The position numbers and the translations under genes were made by a program. A stretch of DNA of 41,743 nt from Corallococcus exercitus (lineage in GTDB: Bacteria; Myxococcota; Myxococcia; Myxococcales; Myxococcaceae): NCBI RefSeq assembly GCF_003611585.1, contig NZ_RAVW01000028.1, positions 1 to 41,743 on the forward strand. Reading direction: 5' to 3'. Below are positions 16,848 through 24,496 of this stretch, piece by piece. Within the stretch, counting starts at the first letter, position 1; every line of letters starts with the position of its first letter. Below the pieces are notes generated by a model that searched no databases, was not told where the DNA came from, and saw nothing but the letters and a program-made list of their open reading frames with translations.

Positions 16848-17519
16848 ATGCCCCGCCGTCCCCCACCTTCCCGTCGCAGGGAGCCCCGCCAGGAGCGGGC
16901 GCAGGCGACGTGTGACGCCATCCTCACCGCGACTGCTCGCGTTCTGCTCAGGGACGGCTACGAGGCCGCGAGCACCAACCGCATCGCCCAGGAGGCGGGG
17001 GTGAGCGTGGGGTCGCTCTACCAGTACTTCCCCAGCAAGGAGGGGCTGGTGACGGCGCTGATGGAGCAGCACCGCGCGCGGGCGCTCGCGGACTTCGAGG
17101 CGGGACTGGTGCCGCTGGCCGGCCAGCCGCTGCCGGTGGCGATGCGCGCGCTCATCCGGCAGGTGCTCGCGGTGAAGCGGGAGAACCCGCGCCTGAACCA
17201 GGTGCTGCATGAGCTGATGCCGCGGATGAAGCAGTGGGGCTTGTCGGATGTGTATTCGCAGCGGCTGCACCGGCTGGTGCGGGCCTTCCTCGCGCCCCGC
17301 TTCGAGGACCTGCGCCCCCGGAACCTGGACATGGCGGTCTTCATCCTGGTGAACGCGGTGGAGGCGCTGTGTCACACGGCGCTGACGGACCGGCCGGACT
17401 ACGTGGAGGACGATGCATTCGTGGACGAAATCGCCGCGCTGGTGGTCGGCTACCTGCGTCCGGAGCCGGCCCTGGCGCGTCCCCGGCGCGCGACCCGGGA
17501 GCGGGCGGCCCGGATGTGA
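16848..17519 (+). CDS. TetR/AcrR-family transcriptional regulator
   Basis: 223 residues from ATG 16848, preceded by GGAGG. The N-terminal HTH (~20-65) has the family signature: ILTATARVLLRDGYEAASTNRIAQEAGVSVGSLYQYFPSKEGL. A helical ligand-binding domain follows, with a C-terminal segment (PDYVEDDAFVDEIAALVVGYL) typical of this group. It is likely an autorepressor that also controls the divergent SDR gene through the shared palindrome. The inducer is unknown. Confidence 0.92.
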   Translation: MPRRPPPSRRREPRQERAQATCDAILTATARVLLRDGYEAASTNRIAQEAGVSVGSLYQYFPSKEGLVTALMEQHRARALADFEAGLVPLAGQPLPVAMRALIRQVLAVKRENPRLNQVLHELMPRMKQWGLSDVYSQRLHRLVRAFLAPRFEDLRPRNLDMAVFILVNAVEALCHTALTDRPDYVEDDAFVDEIAALVVGYLRPEPALARPRRATRERAARM

Positions 17520-17533
17520 AGTTCAACGTCCTT

Positions 17534-17598
17534 CCGCGAGGAGGGTCCAACGCGCGGCCTTGGAGGGGCGTTCGCGCGCGTGGACACCCTCCTCGCGG
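17534..17598. terminator. Bidirectional terminator-like hairpin between converging genes
   Basis: The 13-bp perfect arms are CCGCGAGGAGGGT (17534-17546) and ACCCTCCTCGCGG (17586-17598). The inner flanks (CCAACGCGCG and CGCGCGTGG) can pair further. It fills the gap between the tetR stop and the hmuV stop. No T-run is visible. Confidence 0.65.
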
Positions 17599-17613
17599 GC
17601 GGAAACCGGTGCC

Positions 17614-18417
17614 TCAGGGCGGCGCGGGTGCGCGGCCCAGCGGAATCACCAGCGGCCCGGGCAGGTCCGGCCGCGCCAGCACCTCCACCTGCAACCCGAA
17701 GGTGCTCGCGATGAGGCCGGGGGTGAGCACGCTTGAAGGCGTGCCCGTCTCCACGCACCGGCCCTGGTCCAGCACGGCAAGGCGGTCCGCGTACCGCGCG
17801 GCCTGGTTCAGGTCATGCAGCACCGCGAGCACCGCGCCGCCTTCCCGTGCGAAGGCCCGAGCGCGCTCCAGCACCAGGTGCTGATGGGACAGGTCCAGGC
17901 TCGCCGTCGGCTCATCCAGGAGCAGGTAGCGGTGGCCGTGCGAGGGCGGGGTCCACAGCTGGGCCAGCACGCGGGCCAGCTGCACGCGTTGCCGTTCTCC
18001 GCCGGAGAGCGTGGTGTACGCGCGTGAGGCCAGGTGCTGCGTGTCGGTGGCATCCAGCGCGGCGCGGGCGATCTCCAGGTCGGACTGTTCGCCGCCCCTG
18101 CGGGCATGCGGGCTGCGGCCCAGCACGGCGACTTCGAGCGCGGTGAAGCCGAAGCCCAGGGAGGACTCCTGCGGCAGCACGCCCAGCCGTTGTGCGCGCT
18201 CCACGTCAGGCCACTGGTGCAGCGGGCGGCCCTCCAGGAACACGTCGCCGGACTTGCAGCGCAGCTCGCCCGACAGCGCCGCGAGCAGGGATGATTTGCC
18301 CGCGCCATTGGGACCCACCACGGCCAGCACCTCGCCAGGCCGGACCTCCAGCGACAGCGGACCGGCCACCCGGCCCCGCCCCCGCCATACCTCGATGCCA
18401 CGCGCCTCCAGGCTCAT
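17614..18417 (-). CDS. hmuV: Heme ABC transporter ATP-binding protein
   Basis: 267 residues. Walker A GPNGAGKS (35-42), Q-loop LPQESSLGFGF, signature LSGGERQ (137-143), Walker B YLLLDEP (to 170) and the H-loop VLHDLNQAARYADR are present. The length, the H-loop segment and the FecE/BtuD-type layout match HmuV. Its ATG overlaps the stop of the permease gene (ATGA), so it is translationally coupled. It is the last gene of the heme operon and powers heme import across the inner membrane. Confidence 0.92.
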   Translation of the reverse strand: MSLEARGIEVWRGRGRVAGPLSLEVRPGEVLAVVGPNGAGKSSLLAALSGELRCKSGDVFLEGRPLHQWPDVERAQRLGVLPQESSLGFGFTALEVAVLGRSPHARRGGEQSDLEIARAALDATDTQHLASRAYTTLSGGERQRVQLARVLAQLWTPPSHGHRYLLLDEPTASLDLSHQHLVLERARAFAREGGAVLAVLHDLNQAARYADRLAVLDQGRCVETGTPSSVLTPGLIASTFGLQVEVLARPDLPGPLVIPLGRAPAPP

Positions 18418-19499
18418 GCCGCCCCCTTGCGCGCGAGCAGCGCGATGAAGGCGGGCACGCCCAGCACCGAGGTGAGCGCGCCCACGGGCAGCTCGGACGG
18501 GGAGGCCAGCGTGCGCGCGAGCAGGTCCGACGCGAGGAGCAGCGAGGCCCCCGACAGCGCGGACGCGGCCAGCAGCCTTCGATGGTCCGGGCCAAGCGCG
18601 ATGCGCAGCAGCGCCGGCACCAGCAGGCCCACGAAGCCGATGATGCCGCAGAAGGCGACCGCCGCTCCCACGCCCAGCGCGGCGGCGAGGATGAGCTTGC
18701 GCTTGAGCCGCTCTACGTCCACGCCCAGGTGCCACGCCTCACGCTCGCCCAGGAGCATCAGGTTGAGCGCACGCGCTTCGCTCAGGAGCACCCCCAGCGT
18801 CACGCTCAGCGGCAGCGCCGCGGCGCCCACGGCCTCCCACGACGCACCGCCCAGGCTGCCCAGGCTCCAGAACGTGATGGAGCGCAGCTGCGCGTCCGTC
18901 GCGCTGTGCGTGAGCAGGCCCATGCCCGCGAACGCACCCGCGCTCACCGCCACTCCCGCCAGCAGCACGCGCGGCGTGTCCGTGCGCCCTCCTCCCGTGC
19001 CCAGCCTCAGCGCGAGCAACGTCGCCCCCAGCGCCCCCACGAAGGCCGCCCCGGGCACCACCAGCATCCGCAAGGGGCCCACGTGCGCGGCCAGCGCCAC
19101 GTCCAGCACGATGGCCAGCACCGCGCCCAGCGCCGCCCCACTGGACGTGCCCAGCAGGCCGGGCTCCACCAATGGATTGCGGAACAGCGCCTGGAGCGCG
19201 GCCCCCGTGGTCGCCAGCACTCCGCCCACCATCACGCCCATCAGCACGCGCGGCAGGCGGAGGGTGAGCAGCACCGCGCGCTGCATCGCATCCAGCCGGT
19301 GGGAGGCCTCGCCCAGCCCCAATGCCTCCCAGAGACTTCCCAGGATGGCGGACGGGGGCACCATCATCGAGCCCACCGCCAGCGACGCCAGGACCATCAA
19401 CGCCAGCAGCAGCCCCAGCGTCACCCAGGGCCCCGCGCCCGGCAGCCTCGAAGGCACCGGACGCGCGGTGGGGACGGGCATGGCCTCCGACGCGCTCAT
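18414..19499 (-). CDS. hmuU: Heme ABC transporter permease (FecCD family)
   Basis: 361 residues with about ten membrane spans, beginning WVTLGLLLALMVLASLAVGS. Family marks include LRLPRVLMGVMVGGVLATTGAALQALFRNPLVEPGLLGTSSGAALGAV and GIIGFVGLLVPALLRIALGPDHRRLL, which are the FecCD/BtuC conserved blocks. It is the inner-membrane channel of the heme importer. It overlaps hmuT upstream and hmuV downstream by four bases each (ATGA). Confidence 0.93.
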   Translation of the reverse strand: MSASEAMPVPTARPVPSRLPGAGPWVTLGLLLALMVLASLAVGSMMVPPSAILGSLWEALGLGEASHRLDAMQRAVLLTLRLPRVLMGVMVGGVLATTGAALQALFRNPLVEPGLLGTSSGAALGAVLAIVLDVALAAHVGPLRMLVVPGAAFVGALGATLLALRLGTGGGRTDTPRVLLAGVAVSAGAFAGMGLLTHSATDAQLRSITFWSLGSLGGASWEAVGAAALPLSVTLGVLLSEARALNLMLLGEREAWHLGVDVERLKRKLILAAALGVGAAVAFCGIIGFVGLLVPALLRIALGPDHRRLLAASALSGASLLLASDLLARTLASPSELPVGALTSVLGVPAFIALLARKGAA

Positions 19500-20371
19500 C
19501 GACCGCCGCCCTTGCCAGCCACCGGGGCCACCGAGTCCTGCACCCGGGCCACCGCCCGGCCCAGGCCGGGCCCCAGCCCCATGAAGTCCACGTCCTCCAC
19601 CGTGACCAGCTTCCAGCCCTTCACCTGCGACAGGCCGGGCAGCTTCGCCAACCCTTCCGCGCCCCCCACCGTCGCCACCGAGCCCGCGGGCAGCAGCACG
19701 AACTCCGGCGCCGCCGCCACCACGGCCTCCGCGCCCAGCGGCTTGTAGCCCTGCAGGGACTCCGCCGCGTTCACGCCACCCGTCAGGCGGATGAGCGTGT
19801 CCGCCACGGTGCCCGAGCCCGCCACCATCATCGTGCCCGCGCCCCGCGCGTAGATGGCGAGGATGCGCGGCGGCTTCGTGCCCTTCACCTGGGCCGCGCG
19901 GCCCGCCGCCTTCGCCAGGTCCTCGTCCAGCTTCGCCACCAGCGCCCTGCCCTGCTCCGGCACGCCCAGCCGCTCCGCGATGCCCTGGATGCGCGAGCGC
20001 GCCGCCTCCACCGTGGGCTCGTTGGCGAACGTCTCCACCGTCATGCCCGCCTGCTTCAGCTGCGTCAGCACCGCCGGAGGTCCCGCCTCCGCCGACCCCA
20101 GCAGCACGCCCGCGCCCAGCGACAGCACCCCTTCCGCCGACAGCGCGCGCTGGTAGCCCACCGTGCGAACCTTCGACGCCTCCGGCAACGCCGCGCTGGA
20201 GTCATCCACGCCCACCACCCGGTCGCCCGCGCCCAGCGCGAACACCGTCTGCGTGATGGCCGGCCCGATGGTGATGAGCTTCGGCGCGGGCTTCGCCGCA
20301 GGAGGTGCCGCGTGTGCCGCCAGCGAGAACAGCGCCGCGAGGAGGCCCCACTTCGAAGCCGTGCGCCTCAT
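19496..20371 (-). CDS. hmuT: Periplasmic heme-binding protein
   Basis: 291 residues from ATG 20371. The N-terminus (MRRTASKWGLLAALFSLAAH) is a signal peptide. The mature protein opens LITIGPAITQTVFALGAGDRVVGVDDSS and has the PSLASEGVLSL-like block and the EFVLLPAGS strand of type III (FecB/HmuT-like) binding proteins. It carries heme from the receptor to HmuU. Its start overlaps the hmuS stop by four bases (ATGA), and its stop overlaps the hmuU start. Confidence 0.9.
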   Translation of the reverse strand: MRRTASKWGLLAALFSLAAHAAPPAAKPAPKLITIGPAITQTVFALGAGDRVVGVDDSSAALPEASKVRTVGYQRALSAEGVLSLGAGVLLGSAEAGPPAVLTQLKQAGMTVETFANEPTVEAARSRIQGIAERLGVPEQGRALVAKLDEDLAKAAGRAAQVKGTKPPRILAIYARGAGTMMVAGSGTVADTLIRLTGGVNAAESLQGYKPLGAEAVVAAAPEFVLLPAGSVATVGGAEGLAKLPGLSQVKGWKLVTVEDVDFMGLGPGLGRAVARVQDSVAPVAGKGGGR

Positions 20372-21450
20372 GACGCCACCTCCACCGCGGGCAGCGTGCG
20401 GACCAGTTCCTCCATCAGCGCCCGCCACGCGGGGGACTCCAGCTCGCCCGGCTTCCGCTTGCCGAACAGCAGCGCGATGTTCTCCCCCGCCCGGTCGAAC
20501 AGCTCCAACGAGGTGACGTCTCCGTCGCGCGTGGGCTTGCGCACCACCCACGCCGTGTGGACGTGGTCCGCGCGGACGTGGAGGTTGAAGCCCGGGTCCA
20601 TCACGTTCATCCACGGGCCCATGGGCCGCACCGTACGCACCGGCCCGGTGTGGATTTGAATGGCGCCCGGGTTGCCCACGAACACCATGATGGGCAGCTC
20701 CGTCGCCGCGGCGCGCTCCAGCGTCCAGCCCAGCGCGTCCGGCGCCACCGGCTTCGCGAACTCCGTCCCCGCGAGCCTCAGCGCCTGCGTGCGCGCCACC
20801 TTGAACGTGTTGAGCAGCGCGAAGAACTCGTGCGTGTCCTGGAGCGCGCGCCAGCCGGCCTTGAGCCCCAGCGCGTCGATCTCCGAATCCGGCCGGGGCG
20901 CGGCGGGAGGCGACACCGGCATCACGCCCAGCACGTGGCCCTGGTCCTCGTGCTGGAGCTCGCGCACCAGCCCCTCGAAGGCGGCCACGTTCGCGTCGTC
21001 CTGGAGGTAGATCTTGTGCACCGCCGTGCCTGCCGCGTCGAAAACCTGGAAGCCGCGGCGCACCTGGCCGGAGAGGTCCTCGCGCAGCGCGAAGACGAAG
21101 CACCAGCGCGACAGGAACAGCCGCAGGTCGATGTCCTCGTCCAGCACCAGCGCCCGCGCGCCGTGCAACTCCACGTTGCGGTAGACGCCCTTCTTCTCGT
21201 GCACGGCGGACGCGTTGCGCGTGAGCGCCATCACCCGGCCCATCGACTCCAGCCGGGGCAGGAGCACGTCGAAGCGCGGCTCCAGCCGCACCAGCTCGCC
21301 GTTCAATCCGGTGGCGAGCAGCTCCGCCTCGCTCACACCCAGATGCTCCGCCGCGTCGCGAATGCGCATGCGCGGCTGGGCTTCGCGCAGGGCCAGCCAG
21401 CGCTCCCTCAGCGGGGCGTGGGGGCTTTCCCTCTCCTCCGTGCGGCCCAT
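20368..21450 (-). CDS. hmuS: Heme-degrading/heme-chaperone factor (HemS/HmuS family)
   Basis: 360 residues from ATG 21450, which overlaps the preceding stop by one base (TGATG); a GTG at 21453 is possible. The protein has two related halves, as in HemS/ChuS: MGRVMALTRNASAVHEKKGVYRNVELHG in the first, and ELPIMVFVGNPGAIQIHTGPV plus VMDPGFNLHVRADHVHTAWVVRKPT in the second. These proteins bind heme in the cytoplasm, and some open it to release iron. It is encoded between the HmuY-like and HmuT genes, as expected for intracellular heme use. Confidence 0.93.
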   Translation of the reverse strand: MGRTEERESPHAPLRERWLALREAQPRMRIRDAAEHLGVSEAELLATGLNGELVRLEPRFDVLLPRLESMGRVMALTRNASAVHEKKGVYRNVELHGARALVLDEDIDLRLFLSRWCFVFALREDLSGQVRRGFQVFDAAGTAVHKIYLQDDANVAAFEGLVRELQHEDQGHVLGVMPVSPPAAPRPDSEIDALGLKAGWRALQDTHEFFALLNTFKVARTQALRLAGTEFAKPVAPDALGWTLERAAATELPIMVFVGNPGAIQIHTGPVRTVRPMGPWMNVMDPGFNLHVRADHVHTAWVVRKPTRDGDVTSLELFDRAGENIALLFGKRKPGELESPAWRALMEELVRTLPAVEVAS

Positions 21451-22109
21451 CACGGCTGCCCCCCGGCCGGCGCGGCCACCTTCGCCCAGAGCAGCTTCAG
21501 CATCGCGGGCGTGCCGGCTGCGTCGTAATAGGACTGCACCTGCACCTTGAAGTACGCCCCCGCATCCGAGCGCACGACGTAGAGCTGGGCGCGCGGCGTG
21601 AGCGTGTGGAACTGGAGGTCGTAGCTGTACCAGCCGTCCCCCGCGTTGAAGACGGTGTCCGGGCTGTCGCCGGTGTCACTGCCATCCGCCGCGTCCGTCA
21701 CGTAGCCGGACGCCGGTGCCTGGGTGAGCGCCGCGAAGGGCGTGCCCGGCACGATGGCCACCCGCACGCCGCCCGTACCGCTGACGCCGCCGCGCGTCTT
21801 CACCGTGTAGCGCTGGAAGGCCAGGTCCCAGAGCGCGTCCTCCGTCGCGCTCACCTGCTTGCCGGAATCCAGATCCATGGCCACCCACGCCGCCGGGTCG
21901 GTCGCGTCGACGACGGAAGTGAACGTGCCGTCGCCGTTGTCCTGGTGCTTCAGGTTCGCGCCGTCCTGCGGCGTGACGACGGGGTTCTCGTCCTCGCCGG
22001 GCCCCGGCGTGGGTTGGAGGTCGTCACCACACGCGGTGGCCAGGCCGGCGAGGAGCAGCGCCGCGCGGGCGGGGCCCAGGAAGCCGGGGCGGGAGGGATT
22101 GGGGAACAT
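21450..22109 (-). CDS. hmuY: HmuY-family heme-binding lipoprotein
   Basis: 219 residues. A lipoprotein signal is visible: a hydrophobic stretch and the lipobox LATAC (Cys near 27), followed by DDLQPTPGPGEDE. The C-terminal two thirds (HDVVDATDPAAW-like region, then WDLAFQRYTVKTRGGVSGTGGVRVA, and YYDAAGTPAMLKLLW at the end) match HmuY-like proteins, which capture heme at the cell surface in Porphyromonas and relatives. The heme-ligand histidines of P. gingivalis HmuY were not found by eye. It is encoded 30 bases after hmuR, the usual HmuR-HmuY pairing. Confidence 0.8.
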   Translation of the reverse strand: MFPNPSRPGFLGPARAALLLAGLATACGDDLQPTPGPGEDENPVVTPQDGANLKHQDNGDGTFTSVVDATDPAAWVAMDLDSGKQVSATEDALWDLAFQRYTVKTRGGVSGTGGVRVAIVPGTPFAALTQAPASGYVTDAADGSDTGDSPDTVFNAGDGWYSYDLQFHTLTPRAQLYVVRSDAGAYFKVQVQSYYDAAGTPAMLKLLWAKVAAPAGGQP

Positions 22110-22139
22110 GCGGACTCCTTCAGGGTGCGGCGTGGGAAA

Positions 22140-24167
22140 TCAGAACCGGGTGGAGACACCGGCCTGGAGGGTGCGGGGAGGAATGGGCAGATCCTTCGGG
22201 TTGCCCGCACCGGTGAGGTTGCTGCCCACAACGAAAAGCTGGAGCCCGCCCGCTGGCATGAGCCAGGCAACACGGGCGTCCAGGGAGACGGTGGGGCTGG
22301 CACGGTAGGAATCCGCCACACCGTCTCCGTTGGTATCCGGGTAGAAGGGGCGCTCGCCGGTGAGCGCGCCGCGCACGTGGGCCTCCAGGCCCCACGCGCG
22401 GTGGCGCCACGTGGCCTGCGCGGTGAGCCGGTGCCGCGCCTGGCCCTCCAGCGCGCGGTCCAGCTCCTGGTCGGTGCCGTCGGTGAGCGTGTAGCCCAGC
22501 TCCACCTGCACGCGGCCGGGCAGCGACTGGCGCACACCCAATTCGCCGCCGCGCACGCGGGCCCGGGCGATGTTGACGTACGAGTAGCGCAGGAAGTCGC
22601 CCTCGGACAGGAGCGACGCGGCGATCATGTCGCGCAGCGCGTGCTGGAACGCGCCCGCCCACAGCACGGTGTCGCCCGTGGGCCGCGCCTCCACGTTGAC
22701 GCTGAAGCTGCGCGAGCGCTCGGGCTTCAGGTCCGGGTTGCCGCGCACGGTGTAGCCGACGGACGGGTTCTCGAAGTCGATGAGCAGGTCCTGGAAGCTC
22801 GGCGCGCGGTAGCCCCAGCCGTAGCTGCCGCGCACGGTGAGCCACGACAGCGGGTCCACCTTCAGCGCCACGCGCGGCGTGGCCGCGAGCCCGAACCGCG
22901 AGTCCACGTCCAGCCGCCCGCCCGGCACCAGCACCAGCCCGGGCGCTTGCGCCAGCGTCCAGCTGTCCTGCGCGTACACGGAGCCGCGCCCGCGCCGGCC
23001 GCTTCCACCGTCCAGCCGGTCCGAGCGCAGCCACTCGCCCAGGTACTCGGTGCCCGCCACCAGCGCGTGTCCGGCGCCAGGCCGCGCGTCCACCTGAGCG
23101 CCCACGCGGGCCTGCTGGTCGCGCGTGTCCTCCACGGTGTCCAGCGCGGAGGCGTTGCGCTGGTCGCGCAGGTAGCGCCGGTCGAAGTGCCCGTAGGAGA
23201 CGTCCGCGCGCAGCGTCGTCGTCTCACCCAGGCGCCAGGACGGGGACAGGCGCGAGGCGAAGCTGTTGTCGCGGCTGGCGCGGTCGAACACCGCGCCCGC
23301 GCCGCCCAGGTCCACGCCGCGCTGGATGCGGTGGGAGTAGGACGCGGTGCCCTCCAGCGACATCGCGCCCGCGCCATGCCAGTCACCGCGCGCGGACAGG
23401 TCGTAGCCGTTCAGGGTGCTGCCCGTGGTGCCGAGGTCCGAGGCGTCCAGGTCGTAGGCGGAGCGCCGCTGGAGTCCAGCGCTCATGCGCAGGCCCCAGG
23501 CGTCGCCGCGCGTCTCTCCGGTGGCGTCCAGGTCCAGCCGGTGGAGCGTGCCGTAGGCGGCGCGCAGGTCCGCGCCCAGGGTGCGCTGCGCTCGGCGGGT
23601 GATGAAGTTCACCACGCCCGCCACCGCGTCGCTGCCGTAGAGCACGGACGAGGGGCCCTTCACGATCTCCACCTGTTCGATGTCCTCCAGCGACAGGCGC
23701 GACAGGTCGATGTTGCCGTCCACCTTGCCGGTGACGCGCTCGCCGTCCACGAGCACCAGCACGTACTCCGGCGCCAGCCCCTGCACCGACAGCCCGGCGC
23801 CCGCGAAGCCCTGCTGCACCACGAGGCCGGGACGGGTGGAGAGCAGCTCCGAGGCGTCACGCGCGCCGCTGGCGATGATCTCCGCGCGGGTGATGACCTC
23901 CGTGGCCACCGGCGTCTCGCGCAGCCGCTCCTGCGTGCGCGAGCCCGTCACCACCGTCTGGAGCGCGGGGGATTCCTCGGCGGGAAGCGTGGCATCCACC
24001 GCCGGCGCAGGCTTCGCGGGGGCGGCCTCCGTCACGGGCCGTGCTTCCACAGGCGGCGCGGACGCAGCCTGCTCCACGCCTCCGTCCACGGACGGCACGT
24101 CCTCCGCCCGGGCCAGGCCGGACAGGGCACTCCACAGCAGCGCGCACAGCCACCAACGCCCGGACAT
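22140..24167 (-). CDS. hmuR: TonB-dependent heme receptor
   Basis: 675 residues from ATG 24167 behind GGGAGGACC. It has a signal peptide (WWLCALLWSALSGLARAED), a Pro/Ala spacer, a plug domain (~75-190: ALQTVVTGSRTQERLRETPVA, GLSVQGLAPEYVLVLVDGERV, VEIVKGPSSVLYGSDAVAGVVNFIT) and a 22-strand barrel ending in Phe. Heme receptors usually carry FRAP and NPNL motifs; here YRAP and GNPDLKPE occupy these places, but no histidine lies between them. The substrate call therefore rests mainly on the operon. It works with HmuY outside and TonB/ExbBD, not present here. Confidence 0.9.
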   Translation of the reverse strand: MSGRWWLCALLWSALSGLARAEDVPSVDGGVEQAASAPPVEARPVTEAAPAKPAPAVDATLPAEESPALQTVVTGSRTQERLRETPVATEVITRAEIIASGARDASELLSTRPGLVVQQGFAGAGLSVQGLAPEYVLVLVDGERVTGKVDGNIDLSRLSLEDIEQVEIVKGPSSVLYGSDAVAGVVNFITRRAQRTLGADLRAAYGTLHRLDLDATGETRGDAWGLRMSAGLQRRSAYDLDASDLGTTGSTLNGYDLSARGDWHGAGAMSLEGTASYSHRIQRGVDLGGAGAVFDRASRDNSFASRLSPSWRLGETTTLRADVSYGHFDRRYLRDQRNASALDTVEDTRDQQARVGAQVDARPGAGHALVAGTEYLGEWLRSDRLDGGSGRRGRGSVYAQDSWTLAQAPGLVLVPGGRLDVDSRFGLAATPRVALKVDPLSWLTVRGSYGWGYRAPSFQDLLIDFENPSVGYTVRGNPDLKPERSRSFSVNVEARPTGDTVLWAGAFQHALRDMIAASLLSEGDFLRYSYVNIARARVRGGELGVRQSLPGRVQVELGYTLTDGTDQELDRALEGQARHRLTAQATWRHRAWGLEAHVRGALTGERPFYPDTNGDGVADSYRASPTVSLDARVAWLMPAGGLQLFVVGSNLTGAGNPKDLPIPPRTLQAGVSTRF

Positions 24168-24196
24168 CCCAGGTCCTCCCGGCACGAAAGCCGGGG

Positions 24197-24217
24197 GGCT
24201 TCCGCTCACGGGAAGCC
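24197..24217 (-). other. Intercistronic hairpin before hmuR
   Basis: Perfect 7-bp stem GGCTTCC/GGAAGCC with a 7-base loop, 30-50 bases upstream of the hmuR start. It lies between the zinc-ribbon gene and hmuR and could be an mRNA processing or attenuation element. Confidence 0.35.
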
Positions 24218-24301
24218 TGTCGGGCGCTGGGCTCGGGGGCCTCGGGCCTCAGGAAACACACTGCCTCGGGCCCCTGCCGGGACCCGCTCCCTCAATGCGC
24301 T

Positions 24302-24496
24302 TCAGCCACGCTCACCCCGGGGCGCACCGCCCCGCCGTGGCTCCGCCGCCGACGCGGACTCCAGCGGCACCACCTGCGTCCGGTGACACCGGCGGCACTT
24401 CAGCTCCACCCCGCCCGGCACCAGTCGCGCCAGCAGGCTGCCGCACATGCAGCGCAGCTCCCCGGCACTTCCCTGTGGTCCGCATCCCTCGTGCAT
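24302..24496 (-). CDS. Small Com-like zinc-ribbon protein, first gene of the heme operon
   Basis: 64 residues from ATG 24496 with AGGGAG seven bases upstream. It contains RCMCGSLLARLVPGGVELKCRRCHRTQVVPLE, a CxC...CxxC zinc ribbon like that of the Mu Com family, whose members bind RNA or DNA. An Arg/Gly/Pro-rich tail follows. It lies 30 bases downstream of the Fur box and directly upstream of hmuR. Its frame is continuous with the phosphatase upstream, so a gene caller may merge the two. A role in heme-operon regulation or mRNA binding is a guess. Confidence 0.6.
   Translation of the reverse strand: MHEGCGPQGSAGELRCMCGSLLARLVPGGVELKCRRCHRTQVVPLESASAAEPRRGGAPRGERG

Noticed and set aside
24168-24301. 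A cobalamin-riboswitch-like leader before hmuR
   Set aside because: Some pieces look similar (GGCAGTGTG, paired stems), but the conserved B12-box order is not there; the operon is for heme, with a Fur box.
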